NCBI GenBank assembly: GCA_025917655.1
Contig: CP084618.1
Span: forward strand, 1,054,001 to 1,118,000
Length of the DNA: 64,000 nucleotides
Reading direction: 5' to 3'
DNA from: Chlorella sorokiniana
Taxonomy: Eukaryota; Chlorophyta; Trebouxiophyceae; Chlorellales; Chlorellaceae
The notes below the pieces were generated by a model, which was not told the DNA's origin, did not search any database, and saw nothing but the letters and a program-made list of their open reading frames with translations. Position numbers and translations under genes: made by a program. Positions within the stretch are counted from its first letter, which is position 1, and each line of letters opens with the position of its first letter. Of the stretch, positions 1 to 12,400 are shown in pieces.

Positions 1-3000
1 GGGCACACCGGAGCGCGCGCACTCGGCGGCGGCCGCCCTCGCCGCCGCCTCCTCCGCCGCGTCCCCCATTGAGCACATGATGCGGCCGGAGGCGATGCGG
101 GACATCGCGCTGGGCCCGCTGCTGGGCGTGGGCGCGAGCGGCAGGTGCGTGCGCCTTTTGTTGTGGGTGTGTGTTTGTGTGTGTGGGGGGCGGCGGCGGC
201 GCGCTCCGCTTTGCTGCATCTGTGTGGTTCTCGGTGCGTAGGTGCGGTGTGTAGGCGCAGCCGAGTGCGTGTGTTGTCAGTTGCGGCGTCCTCGCAAACG
301 TTCCGCTCATGCGTGAGAGCTTAGGGCGCGCGGCCTGCTTGGCGCCCTCAGGCCGCCGGCCGCCGCCGCCCGCACGCCCCGCCGCCCTCTCAGCAGCCTG
401 CCTGCCTGGTGTTGCCGTACCGCAGGACGTACCGCGGCACGTGGCAGGGCAGCGCGGTGGCGGTGAAGGTGATGGAGGTGAAGGGGACGCCCACCATCTC
501 GGACGACGGCGACTACGGCGGCGCCCTCTCCGGCGTCTCCTCCTTCCTCGGAACCACCAGCGGCGGCGCCAACGGCCTGTCGGGCTCGGGCGCCTCCAAC
601 GGCCCGCTGGTGGAGGCGCTGCTGTCCAAGGCGCTCAGCCACCCACACATCGTGAGCCCCCCGCCTGGTTTCCAGCTTGCCGGGCCTCGAGGCCGGCCGC
701 CGCCGCCGCCGCCGCGGCTGGTGTCGGCCACACCTGCCCGCGGGCTCCCGCTTGCCAGCGCTCTTGCGGGTGTCTGCCTCCGCCACTGTGTGTGGGATCT
801 GCTGTGCTTGCGGCGCCCCGCCGCACCCCTGCAGCGCTCCGCGCTCAGCTCACAGGCTGCCTAGTGCTTTCTTTCCCCCTTCCTCCCCCGCTGCGCCCTG
901 GGGTGCCGCGGGCGCTGCTGCCTCCTCCCCTTCTCCCCTCCTCCGCTCCTCCCCTCCTCCCCCCTCCTCACCTCGCTGCTGCCCCCCCGCGCCCCCCAGG
1001 TGCCCACCCACGCTTACGGTGTGCTGGACCGCGGCGGCGAGGGCGAGGAGCGGTGGCAGGAATGGTGGATTGTGCAGGTGGGCAGCGGCGCTAAGAGCAA
1101 ACCAACAGAGCAAACGACTCGCTGGGCGGCGGGCCAAGCGTGCTGGCTGCGCGGCTGCGCCCGCGGGGTCGCTGCATGCACCGTCCTGTTGCCTGGCTCT
1201 CCTCTTCGGTCTTCCCCGCTTCCTCTCAGTTCCTCTTCTATTTCTAGTGCTGCGACTCCCCCAATCCCCCCCCACCCCCACCCACCCCACCCCCCACACA
1301 CACACATGCAGGAGCTGTGCACGAAAGGCACCCTGGCCAAGGCCATCGAGGCGGGCGTGTTCCGCAACACCGTCACCGGCGGCCCCAACCTCTCTTTCGT
1401 GCTGCGCACGGTGAGCCGCACCTGCGGCGGGGCTGAGCGTCCGGCGGCAGGCCTGCCGCCCGTCTGGCAGCGGCGGGCGCTCCTCGCTGAATTTGCTGTC
1501 TACTTGAGCGCGGCTGCAGCCTGTGCGCCCACCCATCGAACCCTGAATGATTTTGACGCTCCAGCCAAATCCCGCCTGTGCTCAGCCCCAGGGCTCACCT
1601 GCGCCCGCAGTCCATCGATCCCGCACCCACACTCACAAAGCCCCCCTTCGCGCGCTGCCGCAGGCTGTGGAGATTGCGGGGGCGCTGGCCTACCTGCACT
1701 CCCATGGCGTGCTGCACGGCGACCTCACCGGCAACAACGTGCTGCTCAACGCGTCGATGAAGGACCGGCGCAAGTTTGTGGCCATGGTGCGCCGCTGGAT
1801 GCGTGGGTTTGTGGGTGGTGTGTGTGGGGGGGGGCTACAACCGCACCACTGCTTCTGATGGCCACAGGCCGGGGCCGCCGCCGCTGACAGCATTTGCCGG
1901 CGCGGCACGTGCCGCCCGACGTGTGCAGAGCGCTGCCTCGGGCCCCTTCCTCGATTCTGGCGGGCCGCCCCTCGCCGCACCTCACCTCCCCCTGCTGCTG
2001 ACCAATGGCCTGCCACCCGGCCCGCAGATTGCCGACTTTGGGCTGTCGCGGCCGCTGGATGTGATGTCCACGCTCGACACCGGCACCTACGGCACTGGTG
2101 GGGGTGCCGCGCTTGCGCAGAGTCTTCTAGTCTTCTAGCCGCCGCCGCATGCTGCCAGCCGGTGGCTGGGAGGCTTGCACTGTACAGCGGGTATCCAACA
2201 CACGATGCGGGGGCACCCGACCTCTTCGCTGCTTTCCTCGTGCCGTCCCAAAGCGACTGTCCTTGTTGGGGTCAGGGGGCAGCCACCGCGCTGCCAAAAG
2301 CATCTCATCCACACACACATGCATGCGCACCCTTCCCCCGGCTGCTGCAGTGTCCCACATGCCCCCGAGCTCATCATGGACGGCCAGCTCACCTCCGCCG
2401 CCGACTGCTTCTCCTTTGGAGTGGTGAGGCGGCGGCTTTTTTCGTCCCCCCGTGCTCCTGCCTGCCGCGCGTTGCCAGGCCTTCCGGCCGGGAGGTCGCC
2501 AGGGAGCCGGGCCTGGCGGCGCACCCTTGCCGCCATGCCCCGCCGCCCGTGCTGCCCAGCCAGCCTTTTGCGGCCCGCTTGTTCTGCGGTGAGGCAGCGG
2601 CTTGACGTCGCGACCGCTTCCCCGCTTCCGTGTGCCGCGCGCAGGTTCTCTGGGAGATGCTGGCGGGGCAGCGCGCGTGGGCCCGCATGAACGCGCTGCA
2701 GATTGTGAACGCGGTGACGGTGCTGGGGCGCACCCTGCAGCCGGACGAGGCCTGGCCGCCGCCGCTGCAGGACCTGGTGCGGCGCTGCCTCAGCCCCGAC
2801 CCCGCGGCGCGCCCCACCGCCAAGCAGCTGCTGGGGGAGCTGCAGGCCCTGCTGGACCGCGCCTCGCAAGCAGCGCGCACCCTGGCGGCCGCCGCCGGCG
2901 TCGACGCGCGCGCCCGCCGAGGGCTGAGCGCCCGCCGCCCTGCGGGCGGCGCGGTGCGCCACTTGCCCGTCCTGCTGGGCGCCACCCTGGACCCCGCTTC

Positions 3001-3043
3001 GCACGTCGCCCCTCCCTGGGCACGCGAGAGGGCGGCAGTGTGA
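1..3043 (+). CDS. TKL-like protein kinase, 3' part (5' end outside window)
   Basis: Serine/threonine or dual-specificity kinase of the tyrosine-kinase-like group, probably cytosolic signalling. Exons deduced by splice sites and phase: <1-144, 426-651, 1000-1077, 1312-1410, 1664-1786, 2028-2097, 2351-2423, 2645-3043. In order they give a glycine loop (GVGASG), the VAVK lysine, a helix-C segment (VEALLSKALSHPHIV), a catalytic loop HGDLTGNNV, DFGLSR, PELI in place of APE, an FSFGVLWEML F-helix region and the late C-lobe arginine in ARPTAKQLL. The catalytic loop lacks the Arg and Lys of HRDLK, so this is a non-RD kinase. Every exon joint keeps phase except 2351-2423, which needs one extra base near 2366 (finding below). 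The kinase exon pattern closely matches the gene at 19639-27569, so the two are paralogues. Regulatory domains upstream are not visible. The stop is the TGA ending at 3043. Confidence 0.85.
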
Positions 3044-4083
3044 GCATGCCCCTCCGCCCGTCCGCGGCGGCCCCCCGCACCCTCTTTGATTCGGCGACGC
3101 GCCGCTCTTCTTGCGCACGCTCGCACCCTCAAGCCGCTTTTTCCCCAGCAAGCGTGCCAACACTCGTGAACCTCCCCCTCTTGGTGTTCCCTGTGCCGCC
3201 TGTTTCTCATCTTGTTTTTTTCGCGTGTTTCGATTTGTTTTCTGCCAAACGCCACCCAAATCCGTGCTTGCTGGGCTGCGCACGCTCGCCGGCCCAGCAC
3301 ACGCCATGCCATTGCATCCCTTCCATCTACCCTTTTCCGCGGCACGCGCTGCGGCGCCTCGCCCGCTCCACCCAAGCCACCCAAGCCTGTCCTTTCCGCT
3401 GCCTCTCCCGGATTTTGTCCCTGCCTTGAGCTGCCCCACCAGCGGCAAGCGACCTATTTACTGCACGCCGCCCTGCCGGGCCGCCAGCTGCATCCCTTCT
3501 CCGTAGCCCGGCGGTGCGCCCCGCACTGCCCCCAACACCCCCTCGCCAGCCGTCGCGCTGGCATGCCCCTCTGGTTGAACCCGCGACCTTCGATTCATTT
3601 GCTTTTGGAACCCAACGGAGGGGGCATGGATCCGTGGTCGTGGCATCTGGTCACCCCACGCCGCTGCCCCCAGCCAGGCTGCCATTAAAGACAAGCTGCA
3701 GCGTCACACAGTTTGAAGCGAGGCGCTACGTTGCACAGGGCCGGCAGTGCGGAGTAGGGTTTGAGAAGGGGAGGTGTGGCTGCGTGGAGAGCTTTTGGAG
3801 AGCGGAGAGGGAGGCGCGGCAGGTGCCAGCCGCGCAGCTGCAGCCAGCCACAGCGAGCACAAGGTTCAGGTTGTCAAGCTGGCTGTTGCTGCGCGAAGGA
3901 GCTGCGGATGCTGAGGAGGAGCAACAGCAGGGGAACATGTGCACATGCACAGCCCTGTGCCACAGCCCCTGGGCGATGCTTTCAACGGCACCGGCTTCGA
4001 GATGAACTGCGTGGCAACATTGCGAGGCTGGGCTGTTGGGAGGGACGGCACGCCCAGAGCGCGCTGAACACGCAGCATCTCCC
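3044..4083. other. Intergenic region with 3' UTR of the kinase
   Basis: I see no gene here. The part next to 3043 is pyrimidine-rich and free of conserved reading frames, as expected for a 3' untranslated region. An ATTAAA-like hexamer lies near 3684. The right part (3700-4083) could hold the 3' UTR of the minus-strand frame that stops at 4084, which would make the two transcripts convergent. Confidence 0.5.
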
Positions 4084-5013
4084 TCACTGCCAGCCGGCGG
4101 CGCAGGCGAAGCTGAACAGGCAGCAGGCGGCGGGGGTGAGGAAGCTGAGCCAGAAGTCGGCCAGGCAGGCGGCGCCGCCGCTCCCGCACCGCCCCCGGCA
4201 CCCAGCCGGCGGCCGCAGGGGGCCGCTGCGGCGGGGGGCCGTTACTGCCCGGGCGATGCTCGGCAGCGCAGCATCTGGCGCTCGGCCGCCTGCCTGCCCG
4301 AGGCGCTGTGCAAGGAAGGCGGCCCGCTGGCGCAGCTCCGTGGCAAAGGCATGGTGCCCCGCCAGCGCCAGCATCAGCAGCACCACCGCCGGCTGCCAGG
4401 CGCGGCAGAGCTGCTGCGTCACGGCAGGGCTGCTGCAGTCCCCGCCAACTGCCGCCGCCGGCAGCGCGCGGCAGAGGAGAGAGTAGGTGGCGCCGACGTC
4501 GGCGTTGGCGCAGATGGAGGGGGTGTGGGCCAGCAGCAGCAGGCTGGTGGCTGCCAGCTGCGGGAACAGCCACCTGCAGGGCCCAGGGAGGCGCAAGGAG
4601 GGGCGGCTGGCCAGCTGGCTGGCATCCCTGCAGCGGCTCGCAAGGGTGCCGCAGGCCAGCGCAGAGACCCTTTCGGGGCCCAGCACCCGCAGGCTGTGCC
4701 TCCCGCAATGCCTCCCCGCAACAAACAATACACACAGCGCCGCCGGTGCCAGGCGAAGTCTGCCCGCTGCCCGAGCAGCGCCGCAGCGGCTCGCCGGCCC
4801 CGGCAGCGGCGGCGCGTGCTCAGGGGGTTGCAGCCACGAGCGTTGCTGCTGGCGCAATCGCAGCAGGCTCAGCGGGGCTCTACCCCCATCGCGCTGCAGA
4901 GCTGCAGTTGGTTCCCTGCCTGTCGAGGGGGTGGGAGGCACGGTTACAGGGCGGTGGGTGGAGGAGGCCTGCTCAGGCTCCGATCGGTGCCAGGTGCAGC
5001 AAAGCGGATGCAC
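4084..5013 (-). CDS. Possible membrane-protein exon, function unknown
   Basis: A 309-residue minus-strand frame. The first third is low-complexity. From about residue 140 it contains hydrophobic stretches typical of membrane helices: LFPQLAATSLLLLAH, a second around AVVLLMLALAGHHAF, and a C-terminal one around FLTPAACCLFSFACAAG just before the stop. The middle has evenly spaced cysteines. The style (short hydrophobic helix, then a charged stretch such as FATELRQRAAFLAQRL) resembles the nine-exon membrane protein at 28267-31251, so it may belong to the same family; that is only an impression from residue pattern. Neither a plausible first exon nor a splice donor upstream could be fixed, so the true start may be internal to the frame or in an exon further right. 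It could also be a chance frame in GC-rich DNA. Confidence 0.35.
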   Translation of the reverse strand: MHPLCCTWHRSEPEQASSTHRPVTVPPTPSTGREPTAALQRDGGRAPLSLLRLRQQQRSWLQPPEHAPPLPGPASRCGAARAAGRLRLAPAALCVLFVAGRHCGRHSLRVLGPERVSALACGTLASRCRDASQLASRPSLRLPGPCRWLFPQLAATSLLLLAHTPSICANADVGATYSLLCRALPAAAVGGDCSSPAVTQQLCRAWQPAVVLLMLALAGHHAFATELRQRAAFLAQRLGQAGGRAPDAALPSIARAVTAPRRSGPLRPPAGCRGRCGSGGAACLADFWLSFLTPAACCLFSFACAAGWQ

Positions 5014-5734
5014 AGGGCGGCGGGGCAGACAGCGGAGCCAGGGCGCGGCCGGGGCGCGCGGAGCCTGCCCTCCTGCAACCAGGCTGCTTGCCGAAGCCCG
5101 TTGGCAAGATGGGTGGAAATCACAGCAAGGTGCAGCCGTGGCTCACGAGGGGGCGGGGGTGGGCTGTACAGGGCTGGCCCATCGAAGGAAGCAGGCGGAT
5201 CGGCACAGTGAGGGGAGTTTGGTCTCAGTGCTTGTGGAAGAGATGCGGTTGGGTATAACGTGACCGCGGCGCTTGCGGCCGGCGCTGGGGCAGCCGCGCG
5301 CATGAAATGCGGGGGAAAGGCCTGCCTGCCGCGGCAGCGGTGGGCGTCGGCAGCGGCCCCGAAAGTAGGGGGCGCATGATGTGCGCGCGCGCGCGCGGCG
5401 GGGCGCAATCCTGCACAAGTTGGCAGACGGGCGGGACGCAACGCCGCCCCCAGCGCGCGCGGCGCCGGGCGGTGCAAGAATGTGTTTTGGGCTTGGATTG
5501 GGTGCGCTGGGCGGAGGGCGCAGCGCAAGCATGATTTCGTGAAATGTTGCGTCGTGAACAGAAAAACATGTCGTGAAATGAAGAGCAGAAGCGAGAGGAG
5601 CATGGGAGAGGGAAGCGGGGAGAAGCGGAGCAAACGCGGAAGGGCAGGCGGAAAGGGGAGTGCTCGCCGAGACTGGGGCTCGCAAGCGGCGAGGGTGCAG
5701 GCAGGGGGGGCGCCGGCGCGCGGCGCGGAGCCGT
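5014..5734. other. Intergenic stretch, probable 3' UTR of the bZIP gene
   Basis: No conserved coding signal. The segment 5520-5620 is relatively AT-rich when read on the minus strand, in keeping with a 3' untranslated region of the bZIP gene. A short run of alternating GC lies at 5385-5397. A long minus-strand frame continues through this region without a stop, but its composition is not protein-like. Confidence 0.4.
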
Positions 5735-8700
5735 CTACCCCCGGGGCAGCAGCGGCGGGGCCCAGGCCGCCAGGCGCGTGCCGCCGCCCGGGCGGGGGCG
5801 GCGGCGGCAGCGCAGCGCCTTCCGCGCCTGCGTCAGACGCAGCGGGCAGCAGCTGCTGCTGGTGCAGGCGCAGGATCTCCGAAATGATGGCGGGGTGGTC
5901 AGGCAGGAACTCCTCAGCCGCCAGCCTGTGTGTGTGGCGGGGGGCGCGGGGGACAGGGGGGCTTACAACGGCGGGGGGTATCACAGGAGCACAGGGGCGA
6001 GCCGGTGCCCTCGCCCCCCCAGTAAGGCCTCAGCACAGGCGGTGGGGCGGGGGCGCGGCCGCCGCTGTCGCCCCAGGGCGCCCTATTTCCCGCCCAGCTG
6101 CCTCCTGGCGGCGGCGGCGGCGGCGGCGCTCACTGCCAGAAGACGCGGAGGCGGGCGCTGACGTGGCGGCCGATGTCGGCCAGGAACCCCATCACCGCGG
6201 CGTACTGCTCGTCGCAGGCGGCCGCCAGCTGGCGCGCCACCTCGCTGACCTGGCAACAACCGAGGGGGGCGCAGCACGTCAGAAACGGCACGGGCTGCGC
6301 GGCAGCGAGGGTGCGGGCGCACGCGGGTGTGAACCGGGGGCGGGGCGTCCTTGCGTGCGCTTTGGAAAGGTGGGGAGGCGGCGCTGCAGCTGGGGGCCGT
6401 GCCACAGGAACGGCGGGCGCGGCAGCGGCAGCGGCAGCCGGCCCATGTTTCCTGGCGAGCGTTTGTGGGGGCGGGGGAGCCTGCGGCAGCGGCGGGCTCA
6501 CGAGCCGCACCCTCAAGAAGCGGCTGGACGTGTCGGCCAGGGCTCCCGCTGGGCCGCGGCACACCACCTCCTGCAGGCGGGAGGCCCAGGGGCTGGCCCT
6601 GACGGCGGCCACCGTGGCGCGGCGCATGTAGCGCTGCCAGGCGCGGCGCAGGGCGCAGATCTGCGGGCGGGCAGGGGGCGGCAAGCAAGGGGGTGGGCGG
6701 GCGGGGGGGCGAGGCGCAGCCGTGCAGCCAGCGCGCCAGGCGGGATGGATGCAGCCACCCCGCCCTCCGCAAGGAGAGGAGGAGAGGAGGAGGAGGAGGA
6801 GGAGAGGGCAGAACCGCGCCAGCAGCGCCAGCCAGGCTGGCAGCCGCCCAACCGCCGCCCAGCTTCCCAGCCGGCGACGAGCCCCCAACCCCTCCCCCTC
6901 TACTCCCCTGTCCTTCCCTGCCGCCGCCGCCGCCGCCGCCCCCTCCCTCTGCCAACGGCACCAGCCGCGGCAGCCTGCGTCCCCCCAGCACAAGCACAGC
7001 GAGGGCGCGGCGCACCTCCCCTCGCTGACGATGGCCACGATGGGCGGCAAGGGCGGGGAGGGGATGGGACCGGCCCAAGGCCATACCCCGCGCCAGCTTG
7101 TTGGCAGAAGGACCTGAGCGCGGTGCTCCTCCCACGCTGCTGCCGGCCTGTCCCCGCCCAGGCCTGATCTGGCAATGATTCCCCCCCCTCTCCACCCACC
7201 CACCCACCCACCCATCACACACACACACTCACGCACCTCCTCCTCGCTGGCGATGGCCATGGACTGCTGCGCCACGCGGCGCCAGTGCCCGCTTGTGTCC
7301 GCCTCCCGCGGCGGCAGGCAGGCCAGGATGAAGGACTTGAAGATGCGGGGGCGCAGCTGGGCGGCGTACCAAAAGAGCTGGGGGGGGGGGGGGTAGGGGG
7401 GCGAGTGTCTGCGCTTTTCCTGTGTGCATGTGTGTGTGTAGGGTGTGTGTGGGGTGGGGTGTGTGGGGGTGAGGTGGGGGCGGCGGGGGCGGCGCGAGCG
7501 CACAACAGCCACAGCCGCTGCCCCGCCGCTGCCCCCAGCGCCGCCCGCCGCCGCCAGCAGCGCCGCCGACCCACCTCTGCCAGCGACCCGATCTGCGCCT
7601 CCAGCTCCGCCAGCGCCTCGCAGCCCGGCGCGCGCGCGCGCGCTCGCCGGCGGCGTAGGCGCCGCGCATCCTCTCCTTGTGCTCCCGCCAAGCAGCCTCA
7701 AGCTGGTCTGCCGCCACAATCCCCTGGGGGGGGCCGGGACGTGCGCGCGTGTGTGGAAGTGGAGCGGGCTGCGTGCGGAAGTGGAGCTGGGCTGGCCCCC
7801 GTGGGAAGCGTCGCCGGCAGCGCGCTTTGCCGTGACGGCGGCCAGGGCGGCGAGGCGATGGGGCCAGCCCAGCGCCACACCTTGCCCCCGCCCTGTGGCT
7901 GAGGGACTGGGCGCGGTGCCGCCCACACCTGCCCCCTTGCTCCTCCCCGCTTCTGCCGGCCTGGCCCTGCCCAGGCCTGATCTGGCCGCCCCCCCCACAC
8001 ACACACACACCCACGCACCTCCACTCGGCTGCGCAGGTCGGGCTTATCGGGGCGGGCGCCCCAACCTCCATCAGCGGCTCGGCCGCGCGGCTGCTGCTGG
8101 CGGAGGCGGCAACCACGTCGGCCAGCCGCACGGGCGGCTCATCCACGTCGACGCCCTCCACTCCGGGGCCTGCACCCGCGTCCTCCAGCGGGGGCTGCTG
8201 CTGGTGGTGCTGCGCGGAGGGCCTGCTGGCCTGCTGGCCGCCGGGCGGCGAAGGGGGCGGCGCGGCGCCCTGGGGCGAGGCGGCGCGGCTGGCGTCGTCG
8301 TCGCCGCCGCTGCCGCCCTCTGAGCTCCCCAGCTGCTCCAGCATCGTTTGCAGCTCCTCTGTGGGCGGCAGCTGCCCAACCGCCTGAGCCAGCGCCGTGC
8401 TGGCCGCCACAAGGCGCTTGCCCGAGTCGCCCCCTATCAGCCCTCCCTTGTCCGATTGCCCCGCCTGCTGCTGTCCCAGCGCCGACGGCTCAAGCTGGTT
8501 CATGAGAGCCAGCATGGCGTTGCGCACCTGAGCCGGAGCGCAGGCAGGCGGATGAGGTGTGCTTCGCGGTGGAGGCAGCGCAGCGCGCCGGGCCGGTGTG
8601 CAGCAGAGGCGGCGGCAGGCACCCCCTCCGTGCAAGCCCGTGCGGCGGTGCCAAAGCCCCCTGCACACACAGGTCCCCCCACACCCCCCACCCCTACAAC

Positions 8701-9435
8701 ACAGCACAACATTCACTCGCAAGCCCCCCCCCCCCCACACACACCCCGGCTCACCGCCAGCGTCTTCTCCATCAGCTGCTGCCAGTGCGCCAGCTCGGCG
8801 TTCTCGAGGCGCAGCCGCTCCATTTCGCGGCCCAGGGAGTCTGCGCGGTGCTGCACCTCCGCAATGCGCGCCCTCTCCTTCTCCCTGATGGGATGGATGG
8901 GACACCCGCAGGCCACATCACGAGGCCAGGGAAGGGGCACCCGCGCGCGCCCCCCGGGCAGGCCGCTGTGAGCGCCACAGATGGCACAGTTCAGGGATCA
9001 ACCGCATGGCAGGGACGGCCGTGGCGAATGCAGAGGGGGAGGGAGCTGTCGAGGCTGCGTCGTCGCCGGGGGGGGGCGGGGCAGCACCCACCTGAACCGC
9101 CGCTGCGCCATGCGGTTCTTCTCGCGTGCAATGGCCTTCCTCTCCACGTCTGTCGGATCCTTCTGTTGGGAGCTGGGTGCAGCCGACGCGGGCGCAGACT
9201 GGGCGGGCAAGGGCCGCGCCGCCGCGAATGCCGCGGCCACAGCGGAGGGCGGGGGCGCAGGCCCCAGTCCCGTGGGCCCGGCGAGTCCCGAGCCCGTGGC
9301 GCCCCTGAAGATGGGTAGGCTGTCGCCGCCGGGCAAGATGGCGGGGCAGGGCGGAGCAGGGGCCACGAACAAGGTGTCCAAGTCTGCCTGGAGGCCCAGC
9401 TCGTTGGATGCTTGATCAAGCTGGAAGCTCTCCAT
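5735..9435 (-). CDS. bZIP transcription factor with DOG1 domain (TGA-like)
   Basis: Nuclear DNA-binding regulator. Exons on the minus strand: 9435-9092, 8884-8755, 8527-8019, 7723-7575, 7377-7237, 6660-6502, 6249-6134, and a last one from 5925. Exon 1 starts with ATG at 9435 (MESFQLDQ) and ends in the basic region; exon 2 completes it, with the bZIP signature N-x7-R in KNRMAQRRFR followed by heptad leucines (LGREMERLRLENAELAHW). After a Gln/Ala/Ser-rich linker comes a DOG1-type helical domain beginning near IVAADQLEAAWREHKERM and running through YAAQLRPRIFKSFILACLPP to VFWQLAAEEFLPDHP. This bZIP-then-DOG1 order is that of plant TGA factors. Splice phases agree at most joints. Frame breaks occur near 8060 (C run) and in a GC repeat near 7629-7645. 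The 3' end is uncertain: the last frame stays open to 4944, and 5735 is only a plausible stop after another one-base shift. Confidence 0.85.
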
Positions 9436-12400
9436 GGTGCCGTGGGGGTGCGCAGGAGCGGCACACACCCCAATCGACCAGCCGACCAGCCGACCAGTCT
9501 GCAAGGCGCAAGAGGCCAAAGCTGCCTGCAAACGAAGCGACGTGGGACTTCTGCCCGCCGCAAGTAAAAGCTGTAACTTGGGCGCATTGATGCCGGATCA
9601 CTGTCGGGGTGGGTGGGTTCAAGGGGCCCTCACCCTCATGCCAGGTGGCGGTTCCGCTGCGGAGCAGGCGTTTTTTGGGGCCCTTCCTGGAGCGTTCAGT
9701 GGCGGCCATTCCGCCGGATCATCTGGAAAGTAAGATGACTACGAACAGCAACTGTGCCCTTCGCCAAACACTGCACAACTGCTGCAGGCAGGATTCCTCA
9801 GGCAATTCCGCTGCCCCGCACCGACTCTGCCATTGTGCTGAAGCTTTCAGTGCACCCTCTTTGGGCCAGTCCCCCGTCTGTGGTAGCCCGGGTTCTCATG
9901 TTCATATGAATAGTCCTGCAAGTGCAAACCGTTTGGTATGCAGAGGCCTCAGCGGAAAAGAGGCATTGACAATGCACCGCTTCAGGACCCTGCTGGACTG
10001 GCAGCCCGACGAGGTGCACAGTTGACATCAAGCAATGTCAGCTGGCAATTACATCAACATCACGCGGGGCAGCCGGCCACATGCTTCGCAGACAACGTGG
10101 ACGACATGACGTATCACGCACGCTGCGCAGCATGCTGGCGCTCCCTACGCTTTCTCCATCCTGTGAACGGGCCAGGGACGCCAGGGGCCTGCTGTAAAAG
10201 GGCAAAGGCATTGAGACGAGAGTACAACCATCGCTTTTCATTGTAGGCCTGGCTGTGCGTGCTTATCACTGAGGTAGCGACCCCAGGACGGCATGTGCGG
10301 CATGCCCGCTGTGCGCTGTACCTCATCAACGGCCATGAGCCCCTTGAGCAGAAATGTTGTCCGGCAGCCGTTCTGTTGCGTGCTGTGCTGTGAGCAGATT
10401 TTTAGGCGGGCGCCAAACCAGGTGGGTGATACTGTGGAAGCCCGAAACCCGCGATCTCGACTCCGCGGTTGTGGCACGAGCTATTATACAAGTTATCATT
10501 GCGGAAGTGTAAGCAGTCCCGCTGTGCAGTCCAGGGTCGCTCCACGTCCCCAACCTGTCACGTCCGGGGCTCTGCCCACCCGCGCTTGTAGGCCTTATCG
10601 CGTGCACCCATCAGGAGTGCGACGGACAGGTCCAAACGCCCCCCCGTCCCTCAAGTGGAGGCCACCACGAACCCCGCCCACGATAGTATACTGACGCCGA
10701 CGGCGGCGCACAGTAGCGTCACCTGCCGTACGCCTTGCGCCCGCCGCTTGCAAGAGCCATGTGCGAGGATCCATGGGCTGTTGGAGGCTTGCCCAGCCCC
10801 TTCCTGGTGAGCACGAGTGGCCGTTGCCGTGTCAAACCTATGCTTCGCTGAAACTGTCAACTAGCTGTGCATGCCCCATGCCCTGGCTGAAATGCGGCAG
10901 AGCCGCCCGCACCCCAGTACAGCACTTGCGTGAGACTCCCTGGCACCATGTCGGAGGTCACACCCTGCGGAGCTGAATGCTTGCCCCCTCCCCCGCTACG
11001 CAGGCAAACATTCCCTCCCCCGCCTGCCCAGTGTCCCCAGACCTCTTCAGGGGCGTCGAGAGCGCCAGCTGGGCCAGCATTGCACGACCCTCAGCACCGG
11101 TTGCGGGGGCGCGCAGGCTCGCCACCCACCTACCCAGCCACACACGCGCACAGCCGGTGGCATGGCCCTGTCGCAAGCGCGAGCACCGCCAGCTTGAGCT
11201 ACGCAGGGCACCACGGGCTGCCTGCCGCAAACGTGCTGGCAGGGCGCGTTGGTGTGCAGCCGGCGGCTGAGCAGGCGCTGCAAGGGCGGCAGCAGCGCCA
11301 GCTGGCAGCGCTCGCTCAACTGCGTGCGGAGCAGCAGGCCTGGTGCGAGGCAGCGGCGGCGCTGCTCTCGGCGGGAAGGGACCGTCGCGACCTGGGTGCC
11401 CCGATGCCAGCGGCGATATCGATGGCCCAGCCTCCCAGGCATTTGCTGGAGCCACTCAGCCTGGATGGCTCAGCGCGAGCGTTCCACACCTCACCCACCG
11501 CACACTGGGGTGTGCCGCGGTTGGGGTCCCAAGCATAGGCTGGCCGACGCAAGCATTCCAGGGCTGCGGAGATGCCCTCGCCTGATGCGAGCCTTGACAG
11601 ACCGTTATCGGCGAGCGGGTCGCGGCATGGGAGCTGCCTGCGTGATGGCGCTAGCGCTTGTGCGCTAGTGCAGCTACCATGGTGGTGTTGGCCTGCGACA
11701 GCCACTGACCCGAGTTTTCTCTGGTGTTCGTCAGTCCTGCTTTTGCGCCTTCCTTTACACCAGCTGAAGCGCGCTAGCTGCTTACATGTATTACACCGCT
11801 TACTCCATCTGTCATGGCTGCACTGGAACTGCACCTCCTTTGCTGCACTTTTCATTGGAACGTCATACTACTTTTGCCAGTGAGGCTTCTTTCATTTCAT
11901 TTCATTTATTTCAGTTTCCCTTTTTGTGTTCCTGTGTGGCTGTTACCGCTATCCTTGCTTGAGCCCCTGAGAGCATGGGCGGACTTGCGGACGGCGCGCT
12001 GGATGCTGTCAGCATCCACATGTGGTGCCGGCGGAGATGGGTGAGTGGCTGCTGCGGGTCATACGACTGTGCTGGCAGCACACGAGGGCAGCCTGGTGCG
12101 GCAGGCAGTCACGGCCAGCGCGTTGCTGGCAGCCGCACCTCACGCAGAACAGCTGCCCGGCACCTGGCGGCGCAGCAGCTGGCGGCAGGCCTCGCAGCGG
12201 TCCGGGGGTTACTGACTCTCACTCCCCCTGCAGCCGTTAGCCAGGTGGCTGTGCGCAGCGTCTGCGCTGAGCAGCAACTTGCGGAGCTGCATGCGGCAGC
12301 GCTGCGGCATAGGTGGGCGCCAGTTAGTTGCAGCACTACCTGCTAGGCGTGTGCAGCAGCGAGATGGACGTCACCAGCCTCGGCATACTGGCGGCGTAAC

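Noticed and set aside
2351-2423. Frame break in the edge kinase as evidence for a pseudogene
   Set aside because: All other exons and splice sites are intact and the same type of one-base loss occurs in most genes of the window, so a consensus error is more likely.
5482-7167. 561-residue plus-strand frame
   Set aside because: It overlaps bZIP-DOG1 exons on the other strand, has low-complexity Arg/Gly/Ala content and no recognisable motif; open frames are frequent by chance at this GC content.
10430-10500. tRNA-like stretch on the minus strand with a GGGTTTCG motif
   Set aside because: I could not form an acceptor stem, D arm and anticodon arm around it.
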